Shown here: in pieces, positions 34,091 through 43,953 of the stretch
How the letters are laid out: each line of letters starts with the position of its first letter
Numbering within the stretch: the stretch's first letter is position 1
Assembly (NCBI GenBank): GCA_900552455.1
Contig: URZX01000018.1
Location: 1 to 50,221, forward strand
Direction of reading: 5' to 3'
Source of the DNA: an uncultured Peptococcaceae bacterium
GTDB lineage: Bacteria; Bacillota; Peptococcia; Peptococcales; Peptococcaceae
DNA: 50,221 nt
Notes under the pieces: generated by a model
Databases searched by the model: none
The model's input: the letters and a program-made list of their open reading frames with translations, nothing else
Told to the model about the DNA's origin: nothing
Translations under genes and position numbers: made by a program

Positions 34091-35284
34091 ATGAATAAAT
34101 TTCCAAAGGGTTACAAGGCCTGCGGTTTCCACTGCGGCATCAAAAAAGCGAAGGACGATCTGACTGTCGTCGTTTCCGATGTGCCGGCAGCCGCAGCAGC
34201 TGTTTATACGAACAATCTTTTCCAGGCAGCACCGCTGGTGGTGACGAAGGCCCACCTCGCTCAGGAGGGCAAGGCGCAGGCGATCGTCGTGAACAGCGGC
34301 GTGGCCAATGCAGCCATGGGCAAACAGGGCATCCATGACGCGGAGGCTGTCGCAAAGGCGCTGGCGGACACCTTTGTCCTTCCTGAGCAGTACACGATCG
34401 TCGCTTCCACCGGCGTGATCGGTATGCCGCTGCCAGTCGACAAGATCAACGCCGGCATTGCCAAAGCGAAGGACGCGCTCCAGCCGCTGGCGGAAAGCGC
34501 TGAGGCTGCTTCTCGCGGTATCATGACGACGGACACGGTGCCAAAGACTGCCAGCGCCACGATCACCATCGCTGGCACGGAGGTGCATTTCTGGGGCATG
34601 TGCAAAGGCGCGGGGATGATCCATCCAAATATGTCGACGATGCTGGGCTTTGTGCTCTGCGATGCTGACATCGAGAGTACGCTCCTGCAGCAGGCGCTCT
34701 CGGATGCGATCGGCGACAGCTTCAACATGATCTCTGTCGACGGCGACACCTCCACGAATGATATGGTGACGGTGCTGGCCAACGGCTGTGCGGAAAACGC
34801 TGTGATCACCGACGCTAAGTCCGAGGATTATCAGCGCTTCGCCGCTGCGCTCAAAGAGGTTTGCGTGAGCCTGGCGAAGCAGATCGTCGCCGACGGCGAA
34901 GGGGCCACGAAGCTCTTCGCTGTGAAGGTGTTGAACGCGCCAACGACGCGCGACGCCAAAACCATCGCCCGCGCTGTCACCTCGTCGAGCCTGGTGAAGG
35001 CGGCGATGTACGGCCGCGACGCCAACTGGGGCCGCATCGCCTGTGCAGCTGGCTATTCCGGCGCCCTCTTCGATCCCGACAAGATGGACATCTTCATCGG
35101 CGATCTGCTGGTGGCGCAGAATGGCCAGGGCCTGGCCTTTGACGAAGATAAGGCGCTGGCGATCCTCTCGGAAAAAACGATCGAGGTGACGATCGATCTC
35201 CACGAAGGAAACGGCGAAGCGATCGGCTGGGGCTGTGATCTCACCCACGATTATGTTTCGATCAACGCAGATTACAGGAGTTAA
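34091..35284 (+). CDS. argJ: Bifunctional ornithine acetyltransferase / N-acetylglutamate synthase
   Basis: A 397-aa self-cleaving enzyme that recycles the acetyl group from acetylornithine to glutamate. The autocleavage region is KGAGMIHPNMSTML, with the nucleophilic Thr after Ser instead of the usual Ala. Other conserved parts are VVNSGVANA and GRDANWGRIACAAGY. ATG 34091 suits AAGGAG better than ATG 34088. Its presence explains why no argA is needed in the operon. Confidence 0.96.
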   Translation: MNKFPKGYKACGFHCGIKKAKDDLTVVVSDVPAAAAAVYTNNLFQAAPLVVTKAHLAQEGKAQAIVVNSGVANAAMGKQGIHDAEAVAKALADTFVLPEQYTIVASTGVIGMPLPVDKINAGIAKAKDALQPLAESAEAASRGIMTTDTVPKTASATITIAGTEVHFWGMCKGAGMIHPNMSTMLGFVLCDADIESTLLQQALSDAIGDSFNMISVDGDTSTNDMVTVLANGCAENAVITDAKSEDYQRFAAALKEVCVSLAKQIVADGEGATKLFAVKVLNAPTTRDAKTIARAVTSSSLVKAAMYGRDANWGRIACAAGYSGALFDPDKMDIFIGDLLVAQNGQGLAFDEDKALAILSEKTIEVTIDLHEGNGEAIGWGCDLTHDYVSINADYRS

Positions 35285-35289
35285 GAACA

Positions 35290-36174
35290 ATGGAATTTGG
35301 CAACCACACGGCAGAGGTCCTTGTTGAAGCCCTGCCTTACATCAAAAAATTCTACGGCACCACCATCGTCATCAAATACGGCGGCCATGCCATGGTCGAC
35401 AAGGAGATGCGCGAAAAGGTCATCAGCGACATTGTGCTCATGCGTTTTGTCGGCATGAACCCGATCCTGGTGCACGGCGGTGGGCCGGATATCAATTATC
35501 AGCTGGAAAAGGAAAACTACCAGAGCAAATTTGTCGACGGTCTGCGCGTGACCGACAGCGAGGTGCTGGACATTGCGCAGATGGTGCTGGTTGGCAAGGT
35601 CAACCAGGAGATCGTCGCCCTGCTGCAGAAGCACGGCGGCAACGCAGTCGGCCTCAGCGGCATCGACGGCGGCACGATCCAGGCGAAGAAGAAGCTCCAC
35701 TACGATAAGGAGCACCATCCTGTCGATCTCGGCTATGTCGGCGAGATCACCGACATCCGCCCAGAGCTCATCCGCAACGCGCTGGAGAAGGAATACATCC
35801 CTGTGATCTCGCCGATCGGGCTGGACGAGCAGGGCGGACGCTACAACATCAACGGCGACACTGCAGCGGCAGCGATCGCGGCGGCGCTGAAGGCCGACAA
35901 GTTCTTCCTGCTCACAGATACCGACGGCATCCTCGACAAGGAAGGCCAGCGCATCAGCCAGGTGACGACCGACGGCCTCGACGCTCTGAAAGCAGACGGC
36001 ACGATCTCCGGCGGCATGATCCCGAAAGCGGCCTGCTGCCAGCACGCCATCCAAAACGGCGTGGCCAGCGCGCACATCATCAACGGCCAGATGCAGCACA
36101 GCTTACTCTTAGAATTATTCACCGACGATGGTGTTGGCACCATGGTCGTAGGAGGCAAACAAGATGAACAATGA
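35290..36174 (+). CDS. argB: Acetylglutamate kinase
   Basis: A 294-aa amino-acid kinase with VIKYGGHAM, VHGGGPDI, NINGDTAAAAIAAALKADK and ISGGMIPKAACC. The N-terminal helix before the kinase core (HTAEVLVEALPYIKKFYG) is the type linked with hexameric, arginine-inhibited enzymes, so feedback control is likely. It begins 5 bp after argJ and overlaps argD by 11 bp. Confidence 0.97.
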   Translation: MEFGNHTAEVLVEALPYIKKFYGTTIVIKYGGHAMVDKEMREKVISDIVLMRFVGMNPILVHGGGPDINYQLEKENYQSKFVDGLRVTDSEVLDIAQMVLVGKVNQEIVALLQKHGGNAVGLSGIDGGTIQAKKKLHYDKEHHPVDLGYVGEITDIRPELIRNALEKEYIPVISPIGLDEQGGRYNINGDTAAAAIAAALKADKFFLLTDTDGILDKEGQRISQVTTDGLDALKADGTISGGMIPKAACCQHAIQNGVASAHIINGQMQHSLLLELFTDDGVGTMVVGGKQDEQ

Positions 36175-37339
36175 AATGATCGCCAAAGGCAAAAAATACA
36201 TCATGGGCACTTACAGTCAGGCGCCGATCGTCATCGAAAAGGGCGAGGGTGTGATCCTGACTGACAACACCGGAAAAGAATACATCGACATGGTCAGCGG
36301 CATCGCCGTCAACAGCCTGGGCTACGGCCATCCGGCTGTGGTGAAGGCCATCGAAGAGCAGGCGGAAAAGCTGATCCACATTTCCAATCTCTACTGGAAC
36401 GTGCCGCAGATCGAGCTGGCAGAGAAGCTCTGCCAGGCGAGCGGTCTGAGCAAGGCGTTTTTCTGCAACAGCGGCGCCGAAGCCAACGAATCGGCGATCA
36501 AGCTTGCCCGCAAATACGGCAGCAAGACGGGCCGCCACACGATCATCTCGATGGTCCAGTCTTTCCACGGGCGCACGATGGGCGCGCTCAAGGCCACCGG
36601 CCAGACGAAATATCAGAACGGCTTTGCACCACTGCCGGAAGGGTTCAAATACACCGAAGCAAACAATATTGAGATGCTCGACGCGATGATCGATGACGAT
36701 ACCTGCGCCATTATGCTCGAGGTGATCCAGGGCGAAGCGGGCATCATTGCGCTGGACGAAGCCTATCTCAAGCACGTTGAGGAAGTCTGCCGCGAAAAAG
36801 ATATCCTCTTCATCATCGATGAGGTGCAGACCGGTATGGGCCGCACGGGCTATGCGTTCGCCCATCAGAAATACGGCCTGCATCCGGACATCGTGACCAT
36901 GGCCAAGGCCATTGCCGGCGGCGTGCCAATGGGGGCAATGCTCGCCAAGGACAGCGTTGCTGCGGCCTTCCAGCCGGGGGATCACGCGTCGACCTTTGGC
37001 GGCAATCCCTTGGCTGCGCACACGGCCTGCGCTGTCTGCGATGTGATCTTCGACAAGGCTTTTCTGGCCAGTGTGCATGAGAAGGGCGATTATTTCGCCG
37101 AGCGTCTGGCTGAGCTGGTTGACGGCGAAAAGGTGCTGGCGGTGCGCGGCCGCGGGCTGATGCTCGGGCTCCTGCTTGCAGAGAGCGTGAAGCCTGGCGA
37201 TTATGTGGCGAAGGCTGCTGAGGCTGGACTTCTCATCTGCACAGCTGGCAAGCAGGTGCTGCGCTTTGTGCCACCGCTGGTGATCACGAAGGACGAGATC
37301 GACGACGCCATCGACATTCTCAAGCAGGTGCTGGCATGA
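36164..37339 (+). CDS. argD: Acetylornithine aminotransferase
   Basis: A 391-aa PLP enzyme. The PLP region shows FCNSGAEANESAIKLARKYG, the aspartate motif IIDEVQTGMGRTG and the Schiff-base lysine in TMAKAIAGGVPMGAML. It overlaps argB by 11 bp and the next gene by 4 bp. Confidence 0.95.
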   Translation: MNNEMIAKGKKYIMGTYSQAPIVIEKGEGVILTDNTGKEYIDMVSGIAVNSLGYGHPAVVKAIEEQAEKLIHISNLYWNVPQIELAEKLCQASGLSKAFFCNSGAEANESAIKLARKYGSKTGRHTIISMVQSFHGRTMGALKATGQTKYQNGFAPLPEGFKYTEANNIEMLDAMIDDDTCAIMLEVIQGEAGIIALDEAYLKHVEEVCREKDILFIIDEVQTGMGRTGYAFAHQKYGLHPDIVTMAKAIAGGVPMGAMLAKDSVAAAFQPGDHASTFGGNPLAAHTACAVCDVIFDKAFLASVHEKGDYFAERLAELVDGEKVLAVRGRGLMLGLLLAESVKPGDYVAKAAEAGLLICTAGKQVLRFVPPLVITKDEIDDAIDILKQVLA

Positions 37340-38181
37340 AGATCCTGATCGTTGGCCTGGGGCTGATCGGCGGCTCGCTGGCGAAGGCGCTTTCTGCTTA
37401 CACCGATGCCAAGGTCGTCGGCATGGACAAGGACGACAAAACCCTGGCTCTGGCGCTGGATGAAGGGTCCATCGCCTACATTGCCGGGGAACCGGATCTT
37501 GAGGATGCCGATGTGACGATCCTTTGTCTGACGCCGCAGAACATCATCAACTTCGTCGCCGAAAACCACGAGAAGATGAACAAGAACGGCCTGGTGCTGG
37601 ATGTCTGCGGTGTGAAGCGCGACATCATGGCCTGCTTCCGCGAGTATTTTCGCCCGAACGGGCCGCAGTACATCGGCATGCATCCGATGGCCGGGCGCGA
37701 GCTCTTCGGCTACGAGCATGCGCTGGTCAATCTCTTCCAGGGCGCGAGCCTGGTGATGACGAAGGAGCCGGACCTCGATTACAACGTGGACTGGCAGAAG
37801 CTGGAGGAATACGTCTACGCTCTGGGCTTTCGCAAGCTGGTGCCGTCGACGCCGGAAACCCACGACCAGATCATCGCCTACACGTCGCAGCTGGCGCACG
37901 TCGTTTCCAGCGCCTACATCAAAAGCCCGACGATGCTGCGCGAAGAGGGCTACAGCGCCGGCTCCTTCCGCGATCTGACGCGGGTGGCGCGTCTCGATGA
38001 GAAGATGTGGACGGATCTCTTCCTGCGCAATGCCGACTTTCTCGTGGACGAGATCGACGAGATCATCAAGCATCTCAGAGAATATCGCGATGTTTTGCAC
38101 GATCACGACGCACAAACCCTTGAATTTTTGCTCAAAGATGGTAGAGTGAAGAAGGAGTGGAGCAACGACCACGTGCAATAA
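37336..38181 (+). CDS. tyrA: Prephenate/arogenate dehydrogenase (TyrA-like)
   Basis: A 281-aa NAD-binding enzyme with IVGLGLIGGSLAKAL, the GMHPMAGRE motif of TyrA enzymes and THDQIIAYTSQLAHVVSSAY. It would make hydroxyphenylpyruvate (or tyrosine from arogenate). No ACT domain is seen at the C-terminus. It is translationally coupled to argD (ATGA overlap) and lies in the middle of the arginine operon, an unusual place for a tyrosine gene. The substrate within the family (prephenate versus arogenate) is not settled. Confidence 0.88.
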   Translation: MKILIVGLGLIGGSLAKALSAYTDAKVVGMDKDDKTLALALDEGSIAYIAGEPDLEDADVTILCLTPQNIINFVAENHEKMNKNGLVLDVCGVKRDIMACFREYFRPNGPQYIGMHPMAGRELFGYEHALVNLFQGASLVMTKEPDLDYNVDWQKLEEYVYALGFRKLVPSTPETHDQIIAYTSQLAHVVSSAYIKSPTMLREEGYSAGSFRDLTRVARLDEKMWTDLFLRNADFLVDEIDEIIKHLREYRDVLHDHDAQTLEFLLKDGRVKKEWSNDHVQ

Positions 38182-38198
38182 CAAAGGAGGGAGCGCCG

Positions 38199-38528
38199 AT
38201 GATCGACAAGGAGATCGTTTGCAACGGTCCTCGCGAGATGATAGAGGCTGCCCATCAGACCATTTATGAATCTCTGGGCAAGCTGAAATATGTGAACCTG
38301 AAATATAAATGCGCTGGCGCCGCTGAAAGCGCCTGGCTGTACAACGTTGATTTCGCGGCAGAGGGAGAAGATTGTGTGATCACCTTCCTCAACGCCGACG
38401 CCGAACCGATCGTGGTGGCGGTCGACAGTCTGGAATATTTCAAGCTGCGGCCGTATTACATCGCTGCCTGTGTCGGCTTCAAGAACATCATCTTTTACAG
38501 CAACGGAACGAAAGGAGAACAGCAATGA
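38199..38528 (+). CDS. Unrecognised 109-aa protein inside the arginine operon
   Basis: A well-started gene (GGAGG before ATG) whose stop overlaps the argF start by 4 bp, so it is clearly translated. I do not recognise the family. It is a soluble alpha/beta protein with YVNLKYKCAGAAESAWLYNV, CVITFLNADAEPIVVAV and three cysteines, no signal peptide. It could be a small regulator or assembly factor of the neighbouring enzymes; nothing in the sequence decides this. Confidence 0.7.
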   Translation: MIDKEIVCNGPREMIEAAHQTIYESLGKLKYVNLKYKCAGAAESAWLYNVDFAAEGEDCVITFLNADAEPIVVAVDSLEYFKLRPYYIAACVGFKNIIFYSNGTKGEQQ

Positions 38529-39451
38529 ACTTAAAAGGCAGAGATTTTTTGACCCTGCGTGATTTCACCGGCGAAGAGATTCAGTACATCGTGGATCTCG
38601 GGCTGGATCTTAAAGACAAGCTCAAAAAAGGCATTCCGCACCCATACCTCCAGGGAAAATCCCTGGCGATGATCTTCCAGAAATCCTCGACGCGCACGCG
38701 TGTGTCCTTCGAAGTGGGGATGTATCAGCTGGGCGGTCAGGCGCTTTTCCTGAGCACCCGCGATCTGCAGATCGGTCGCGGCGAGCCTGTGCAGGATACG
38801 GCGCGCGTGCTGTCGCGCTATGTCGACGGCATCCTCATCCGCACCTACGAGCAGGCTGAGGTGGAAGCCTTCGCCAAATACGCCGACGTGCCAGTGATCA
38901 ACGGCCTCACCGATACCTACCACCCAACGCAGATCATCGCTGATCTGATCACGATCAAGGAGCAGAAGGGGCATCTCGCTGGTCTCAATTTCTGCTACGT
39001 TGGCGACGGCAACAACATGGCCCATTCGCTGGCGATCGGCATGCTCAAGTGTGGCCTCAACGTCGGCATCGCTACGCCGGACGCTTACCAGCCGGATGCG
39101 GAGATCATGGCCTACGCCAAGGGCATCGCTGCAGAAAACGGCTGTGAATTCGTGCTCACAAATGATCCGAAAGCGGTTGTGAAAAATGCCGATGTTGTAT
39201 ATACTGATACATGGGCAAGCATGGGCCAGGAGGACGAAAAGGAAGCGCGCGCCAAGGCCTTTGCCGGCTACACGATCGACGCCGATCTGTTTGCGCTGGC
39301 CAAGAGTGACGCCATCTTCATGCACTGCCTGCCGGCTTATCGCGGCTATGAGATGACCGAGGATGTGCTCGAGCACGAGCGCAGCGTGGTCTTTGATGAA
39401 GCCGAAAACCGCATGCACGCTCACAAAGCCATCATGGCTGCTATTATGTAA
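38525..39451 (+). CDS. argF: Ornithine carbamoyltransferase (anabolic)
   Basis: A 308-aa enzyme making citrulline. Carbamoyl-phosphate motif SSTRTRVSFE, ornithine-binding loop with MHCLPAYRGYE, and VYTDTWASMGQEDE. A longer open frame begins at 38372 but ATG 38525 gives the normal N-terminus. The biosynthetic context supports the anabolic role. Confidence 0.96.
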   Translation: MNLKGRDFLTLRDFTGEEIQYIVDLGLDLKDKLKKGIPHPYLQGKSLAMIFQKSSTRTRVSFEVGMYQLGGQALFLSTRDLQIGRGEPVQDTARVLSRYVDGILIRTYEQAEVEAFAKYADVPVINGLTDTYHPTQIIADLITIKEQKGHLAGLNFCYVGDGNNMAHSLAIGMLKCGLNVGIATPDAYQPDAEIMAYAKGIAAENGCEFVLTNDPKAVVKNADVVYTDTWASMGQEDEKEARAKAFAGYTIDADLFALAKSDAIFMHCLPAYRGYEMTEDVLEHERSVVFDEAENRMHAHKAIMAAIM

Positions 39452-39472
39452 TCAAATTAGGAGGAATCTCTC

Positions 39473-40678
39473 ATGTCTAAAGTTGTATTGGCTTATTCCG
39501 GTGGTCTCGACACCTCCATCATCATCCCTTGGTTGAAAGAAAACTACGACAACTGCGAAGTCATCGCTGTTTGCGGCGACGTTGGCCAGGGCGACGAGCT
39601 CGACGTTGTCCACGACAAAGCGCTGGCTTCCGGCGCAAGCAAGGTCTACATCGCTGATCTTAAGGAAGAATTCGTGCGCGATTACGTTTATCCAGTGATC
39701 CGCTCCGGCGCTGTCTACGAAGGCGGTTACTTGCTCGGCACTTCCTGCGCCCGTCCGCTGATCGCCAAAGCCCTCGTTGAAGTGGCACAGAAAGAAGGCG
39801 CTGACTACATTGCTCACGGCGCTACCGGTAAGGGCAACGACCAGGTGCGTTTCGAGCTCACCATCAAGGCTCTCAGCCCAGAGACGAAGATCATCGCTCC
39901 ATGGCGCATCTGGAATATTAAGAGCCGTGAAGACGCTGTTGATTTCGCCAACGCGCACAACATTCCAGTGCCTGTCACGAAAAAGCGTCCATATTCCATG
40001 GACCGCAACGTGCTCCATCTTTCCCACGAAGGCGCTGATCTCGAAGATCCAGCCAATGAACCACTCGATGATCTCTATCTCATCTGCAACCGTCCAGAGG
40101 ATGCACCAGACGAAGCAGAATACATCACCCTCACCTTCGAAAAGGGCAACGCTGTCAAGCTCAACGGCGAAGCGCTGACGCCGCTGGCCATGCTCGAAAA
40201 GCTCAACGAACTTGGCGCAAAGCACGGCATTGGCATCCTTGATATCGTTGAAAACCGCCTCGTTGGCATGAAGAGCCGCGGCGTCTATGAAACCCCTGGC
40301 GGCACCATTCTGCACATCGCTCATCAGGGCCTGGAAAGCCTGACGCTCGACCGTTCCACTATGGAATTCAAGGCTCACGCCGCGGTCAAATATGCGCAGC
40401 TCGTTTACGATGGCCTCTGGTATACCCCACTCAAGGAAGCCCTTGATGCCTTCATCGACAAGACGCAGGAAACCTGCTCCGGTGACGTGCGCCTGAAGCT
40501 TTACAAGGGCAGCTGCACCACCGCCGGCATGACCAGCCCATATTCCCTCTACAACGAAGAATTCGTCACCTTCGGCGAAGACGAAGTGTACAACCAGGCC
40601 GATGCTGAAGGCTTCATCAACCTCTTTGGCCTGCCACTCAAGGTCAACGCGCTGATGAAGCGCAACCTCCAGAAGTGA
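39473..40678 (+). CDS. argG: Argininosuccinate synthase
   Basis: A 401-aa ATP pyrophosphatase. ATP loop [30 protein letters not shown] and [18 protein letters not shown] are typical. AGGAGG precedes the ATG. Follows argF by 21 bp and precedes argH by 8 bp. Confidence 0.97.
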   Translation: MSKVVLAYSGGLDTSIIIPWLKENYDNCEVIAVCGDVGQGDELDVVHDKALASGASKVYIADLKEEFVRDYVYPVIRSGAVYEGGYLLGTSCARPLIAKALVEVAQKEGADYIAHGATGKGNDQVRFELTIKALSPETKIIAPWRIWNIKSREDAVDFANAHNIPVPVTKKRPYSMDRNVLHLSHEGADLEDPANEPLDDLYLICNRPEDAPDEAEYITLTFEKGNAVKLNGEALTPLAMLEKLNELGAKHGIGILDIVENRLVGMKSRGVYETPGGTILHIAHQGLESLTLDRSTMEFKAHAAVKYAQLVYDGLWYTPLKEALDAFIDKTQETCSGDVRLKLYKGSCTTAGMTSPYSLYNEEFVTFGEDEVYNQADAEGFINLFGLPLKVNALMKRNLQK

Positions 40679-40686
40679 GGCGCACC

Positions 40687-42105
<1,419 letters not shown>

Positions 42106-42114
42106 GCTACATAC

Positions 42115-42160
42115 CACGCGCTGGACAGCAATGTCCGGCGCTTTTTTCGTGCGCTGATTT
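42115..42160 (+). repeat. Direct repeat copy 1 (terminator plus flank) left of the DinJ/YafQ cassette
   Basis: 46 bp containing the argH terminator and the flank GTGCGCTGATTT. It matches 42787-42830 throughout except for a 2-bp indel at the end of the T run. Confidence 0.85.
42118..42147 (+). terminator. argH operon terminator
   Basis: GCGCTGGACA, loop GCAA and TGTCCGGCGC, then six T residues. A near-identical copy lies at 42790-42815 and a diverged one at 43954-43981. Confidence 0.93.
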
Positions 42161-42167
42161 CTTGGAG

Positions 42168-42201
42168 AATTATTGACAACGTCAATAATTCGTCGTATGA
42201 T
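42168..42201 (+). promoter_or_regulatory. Promoter and operator of the DinJ/YafQ pair
   Basis: TTGACA (42173-42178), a 17-bp spacer and TATGAT (42196-42201). A perfect 10-bp inverted repeat AATTATTGAC / GTCAATAATT (42168-42190, 3-bp centre) covers the -35 box, where an antitoxin-toxin complex would repress its own operon. Confidence 0.8.
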
Positions 42202-42233
42202 AGCAGTATAACGACGAACAAGGAGTGAGAACC

Positions 42234-42518
42234 ATGAGCGAAATGACGAACGTAAATATCCGCATGGACAAGGAATTGAAAAAGCAGTTTGAGACCTTTT
42301 GCAACGATGTGGGGATGAGCATGACGACGGCGTTCACGATCTTCGCCAAGAAAGCGGTGCGCGAATACCGCATTCCGTTCGAGATCGGTGGAGAAAGGCC
42401 AAACGCGGAGACGCTTGAAGCGATCGCCGAGGTGCAGCAGATGAAGGCCGACCCATCGCTGGGAAAAACCTACACCGATGTTGACCAGATGCTCGAGGAG
42501 TTGTTGGCGGATGTATAA
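42234..42518 (+). CDS. RelB/DinJ-family antitoxin
   Basis: A 94-aa protein with an N-terminal ribbon-helix-helix (VNIRMDKELKKQFETFCND, MSMTTAFTIFAKKAV) for DNA binding and a C-terminal acidic part for toxin binding. AGGAG precedes ATG 42234; an in-frame GTG at 42225 is less likely. It overlaps the toxin gene by 8 bp. It should neutralise the YafQ-like toxin and repress the operon. Confidence 0.9.
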   Translation: MSEMTNVNIRMDKELKKQFETFCNDVGMSMTTAFTIFAKKAVREYRIPFEIGGERPNAETLEAIAEVQQMKADPSLGKTYTDVDQMLEELLADV

Positions 42519-42783
42519 GATCAGACCATCTTCACGTTTTCAGCGGGATTTGAAAAAGATCAAAAAACGCAATTACGATATTTCGCTGTTGGAACGCGTG
42601 CTGAAAATGCTGGCAGCGGGAGAGGAACTTCCGGCGAAATATCGCGACCATGCGCTGATCGGTGATTTTACCGGTTGTCGCGAATGTCATATTGCGCCAG
42701 ATTGGCTCCTGATCTATGAGCTTTACGAAGAGGAGCTGATCCTGTATCTGACCCGCACCGGCACCCACAGCGATCTCTTTTGA
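42511..42783 (+). CDS. YafQ-family mRNA interferase toxin
   Basis: A 90-aa RelE-superfamily toxin, ribosome-dependent in the known family. SRFQRDLKKIKKRNYD at the N-terminus, DHALIGDFTGCRECHI and DWLLIYEL in the centre and LTRTGTHSDLF at the C-terminus contain the family's conserved His/Asp residues. The start ATG 42511 lies inside the antitoxin end. It is followed at once by the second terminator copy. Confidence 0.92.
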   Translation: MYKIRPSSRFQRDLKKIKKRNYDISLLERVLKMLAAGEELPAKYRDHALIGDFTGCRECHIAPDWLLIYELYEEELILYLTRTGTHSDLF

Positions 42784-42786
42784 CCA

Positions 42787-42830
42787 CACGCGCTGGACAG
42801 CAATGTCCGGCGCTTTTTGTGCGCTGATTT
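42787..42830 (+). repeat. Direct repeat copy 2 (terminator plus flank) right of the DinJ/YafQ cassette
   Basis: 44 bp nearly identical to 42115-42160, again a functional-looking terminator (GCGCTGGACA / TGTCCGGCGC with T run). The two copies bracket the toxin-antitoxin cassette. Confidence 0.85.
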
Positions 42831-42857
42831 GCAAATCTCTGCAAAGACTGCTACAAT
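42829..42857 (+). promoter_or_regulatory. Promoter of the truncated response-regulator gene
   Basis: TTGCAA (42829-42834), a 17-bp spacer and TACAAT (42852-42857), with GGAGGG just before the ATG at 42889. The expression signals are intact although the gene is broken. Confidence 0.6.
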
Positions 42858-42888
42858 GGAGAAAAATTGCGCCGAAGGAGGGATGAGG

Positions 42889-43035
42889 ATGACACCGTAT
42901 CGTGTGGTGGTCTGTGAGGACGACGCGCAGCTGGGCGAGGATCTGGCGCGGCGCTGTCGGGAGATCTTCGCTGGCTGGAGGGTGGAGGCGGAGGTGCGGC
43001 TCTTTGCTTCGGCTGATGCGCTTGGAAAAGAGCAG
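42889..43035 (+). pseudogene. Truncated response-regulator gene (N-terminal fragment)
   Basis: About 48 codons of a receiver domain (YRVVVCEDDAQLGEDLARRC, then VRLFASADALG) as in LytTR-type regulators. The acidic pocket EDD is present, but the sequence departs from the family before the phosphoacceptor Asp. Promoter and ribosome site remain. The reading frame runs on into unrelated sequence. Confidence 0.65.
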
Positions 43036-43049
43036 ACATGCAGCAGTTT

Positions 43050-43150
43050 CAAAAACGTCGGCACAGCCGGCGCTGTCGTGACCAGCTGCGCCTGCGGCAA
43101 ACACCATCGTCGGCGGTGTGCCGGCGAAAGTCATCAAGGACGTGGCGCGC
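43050..43150 (+). pseudogene. C-terminal remnant of a hexapeptide-repeat acyltransferase
   Basis: Two frames together give the typical end of a left-handed beta-helix acyltransferase: VGTAGAVVT in the frame of the upstream fragment, then, after a frameshift near 43085, ANTIVGGVPAKVIKDV. Only the last coil and tail remain. It abuts the response-regulator fragment, so an old deletion or recombination joined two unrelated genes. Confidence 0.55.
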
Positions 43151-43348
43151 TACGCGATCTTTACCTCGCCGTCTTTCCACTCGACGTCAAATCCCAGCGC
43201 TTCGCAGAGGGCGCGGACTGGGGCGTAGACGGTGCCGTTTCGGTTTTCTGCGGGGATGTCGAGGGCTTTGCCGAGGGCGATGAGCTTGACCTGGGGGACG
43301 CTTGGCGCTGGGTGGTCTTCGCCAGCGGCTTTTTAGTTTGTAGGACAT
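43150..43348 (-). pseudogene. Small stalk-domain (copper amine oxidase N-like) ORF with a one-base frameshift
   Basis: On the minus strand an ATG with a ribosome site (AAAGGA) begins MSYKLK. After skipping one base in a run of five A (43334-43330) it continues KALDIPAENRNGTVYAPVRA and EALGFDVEWKDGEVKIA to a stop. This matches the stalk domain found at the C-terminus of many cell-wall amidases and phage lysins of anaerobic Firmicutes. It lies downstream of the holin gene on the same strand, where a lysin would be expected. It may be a lysin remnant, a frameshifted small gene, or a real +1 frameshift; an assembly error is possible. Confidence 0.5.
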
Positions 43349-43375
43349 AATATCATTCCTTTCGGTCGTAGAGTG

Positions 43376-43390
43376 TTGAACGCTTGACGT
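43376..43390 (+). repeat. Direct repeat left of the Phd/YoeB cassette
   Basis: TTGAACGCTTGACGT; the same sequence with one base missing (TTGAACGCTTGCGT) is at 43944-43957, at the other end of the cassette. Confidence 0.5.
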
Positions 43391-43413
43391 TTGTCCGAAG
43401 CGTGCGTTATAAT
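43384..43413 (+). promoter_or_regulatory. Promoter of the Phd/YoeB pair
   Basis: TTGACG (43384-43389), an 18-bp spacer and TATAAT (43408-43413). GTACGTA follows directly and could be part of an operator. Confidence 0.65.
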
Positions 43414-43435
43414 GTACGTAATGGAGGTGACGCGT

Positions 43436-43684
43436 ATGATCACGGTCAATGCGACAAATTTTCGCAAGGATATGTACAAGATGATGGAGCAGACGGCGAC
43501 GTTTGGCGATCCTGTGCAGATCACGACGAAAACGGGCAATCTGGTGCTCCTGAGTGAGCAGGATTACAACAACATGATGGAAACGCTGTATCTGATGTCG
43601 ATCCCGGGCATGGAGGAAGAGATTGTGGAGGGGATGAACACGCCGCTGGAGGACTGTGTGCCGGCTGATGAGGTGGTGTGGTGA
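43436..43684 (+). CDS. Phd/YefM-family antitoxin
   Basis: An 82-aa antitoxin with ITVNATNFRKDMYKMMEQ (DNA-binding N-terminal fold) and VLLSEQDYNNMMETLYLM, followed by an acidic tail. GGAGG precedes ATG 43436; upstream in-frame ATGs lie in the promoter. The last base of its stop is the first base of the toxin ATG. Confidence 0.9.
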   Translation: MITVNATNFRKDMYKMMEQTATFGDPVQITTKTGNLVLLSEQDYNNMMETLYLMSIPGMEEEIVEGMNTPLEDCVPADEVVW

Positions 43685-43947
43685 TGTACGAGATTGTCTA
43701 CACAAAGCATGCGCTTCAGGCGCTGCCAAAGCTGAAGGCGGCGAAGCTGGGGGGCAAGGTGGAGGCGCTTGTGGCGCTGCTGGAGCGGGATCCGTTCCAG
43801 AATCGGCCGCCGTACGAGTCGCTCTTGGGCACGCTCAAGGGGAGCTATTCGCGCCGCATCAACCACAAGCACCGGCTGGTTTATCAGGTGTACGAGGAAA
43901 AAAAGACGGTGAAGATCATCAGCATGTGGTCACATTATGAGTTTTGA
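43684..43947 (+). CDS. Txe/YoeB-family mRNA interferase toxin
   Basis: An 87-aa RelE-superfamily toxin. YEIVYTKHALQALPKLKAAK, then the family core SYSRRINHKHRLVYQVYEE and the C-terminal IISMWSHYEF with the catalytic His/Tyr region. Start ATG 43684, coupled to the antitoxin. Ends at a terminator sharing its 3' half with the argH terminator. Confidence 0.92.
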   Translation: MYEIVYTKHALQALPKLKAAKLGGKVEALVALLERDPFQNRPPYESLLGTLKGSYSRRINHKHRLVYQVYEEKKTVKIISMWSHYEF

Positions 43948-43953
43948 ACGCTT

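Noticed and set aside
42889..43350. A full-length response regulator of about 150 residues
   Set aside because: After about 48 residues the frame no longer matches a receiver or LytTR domain and contains pieces of another family.
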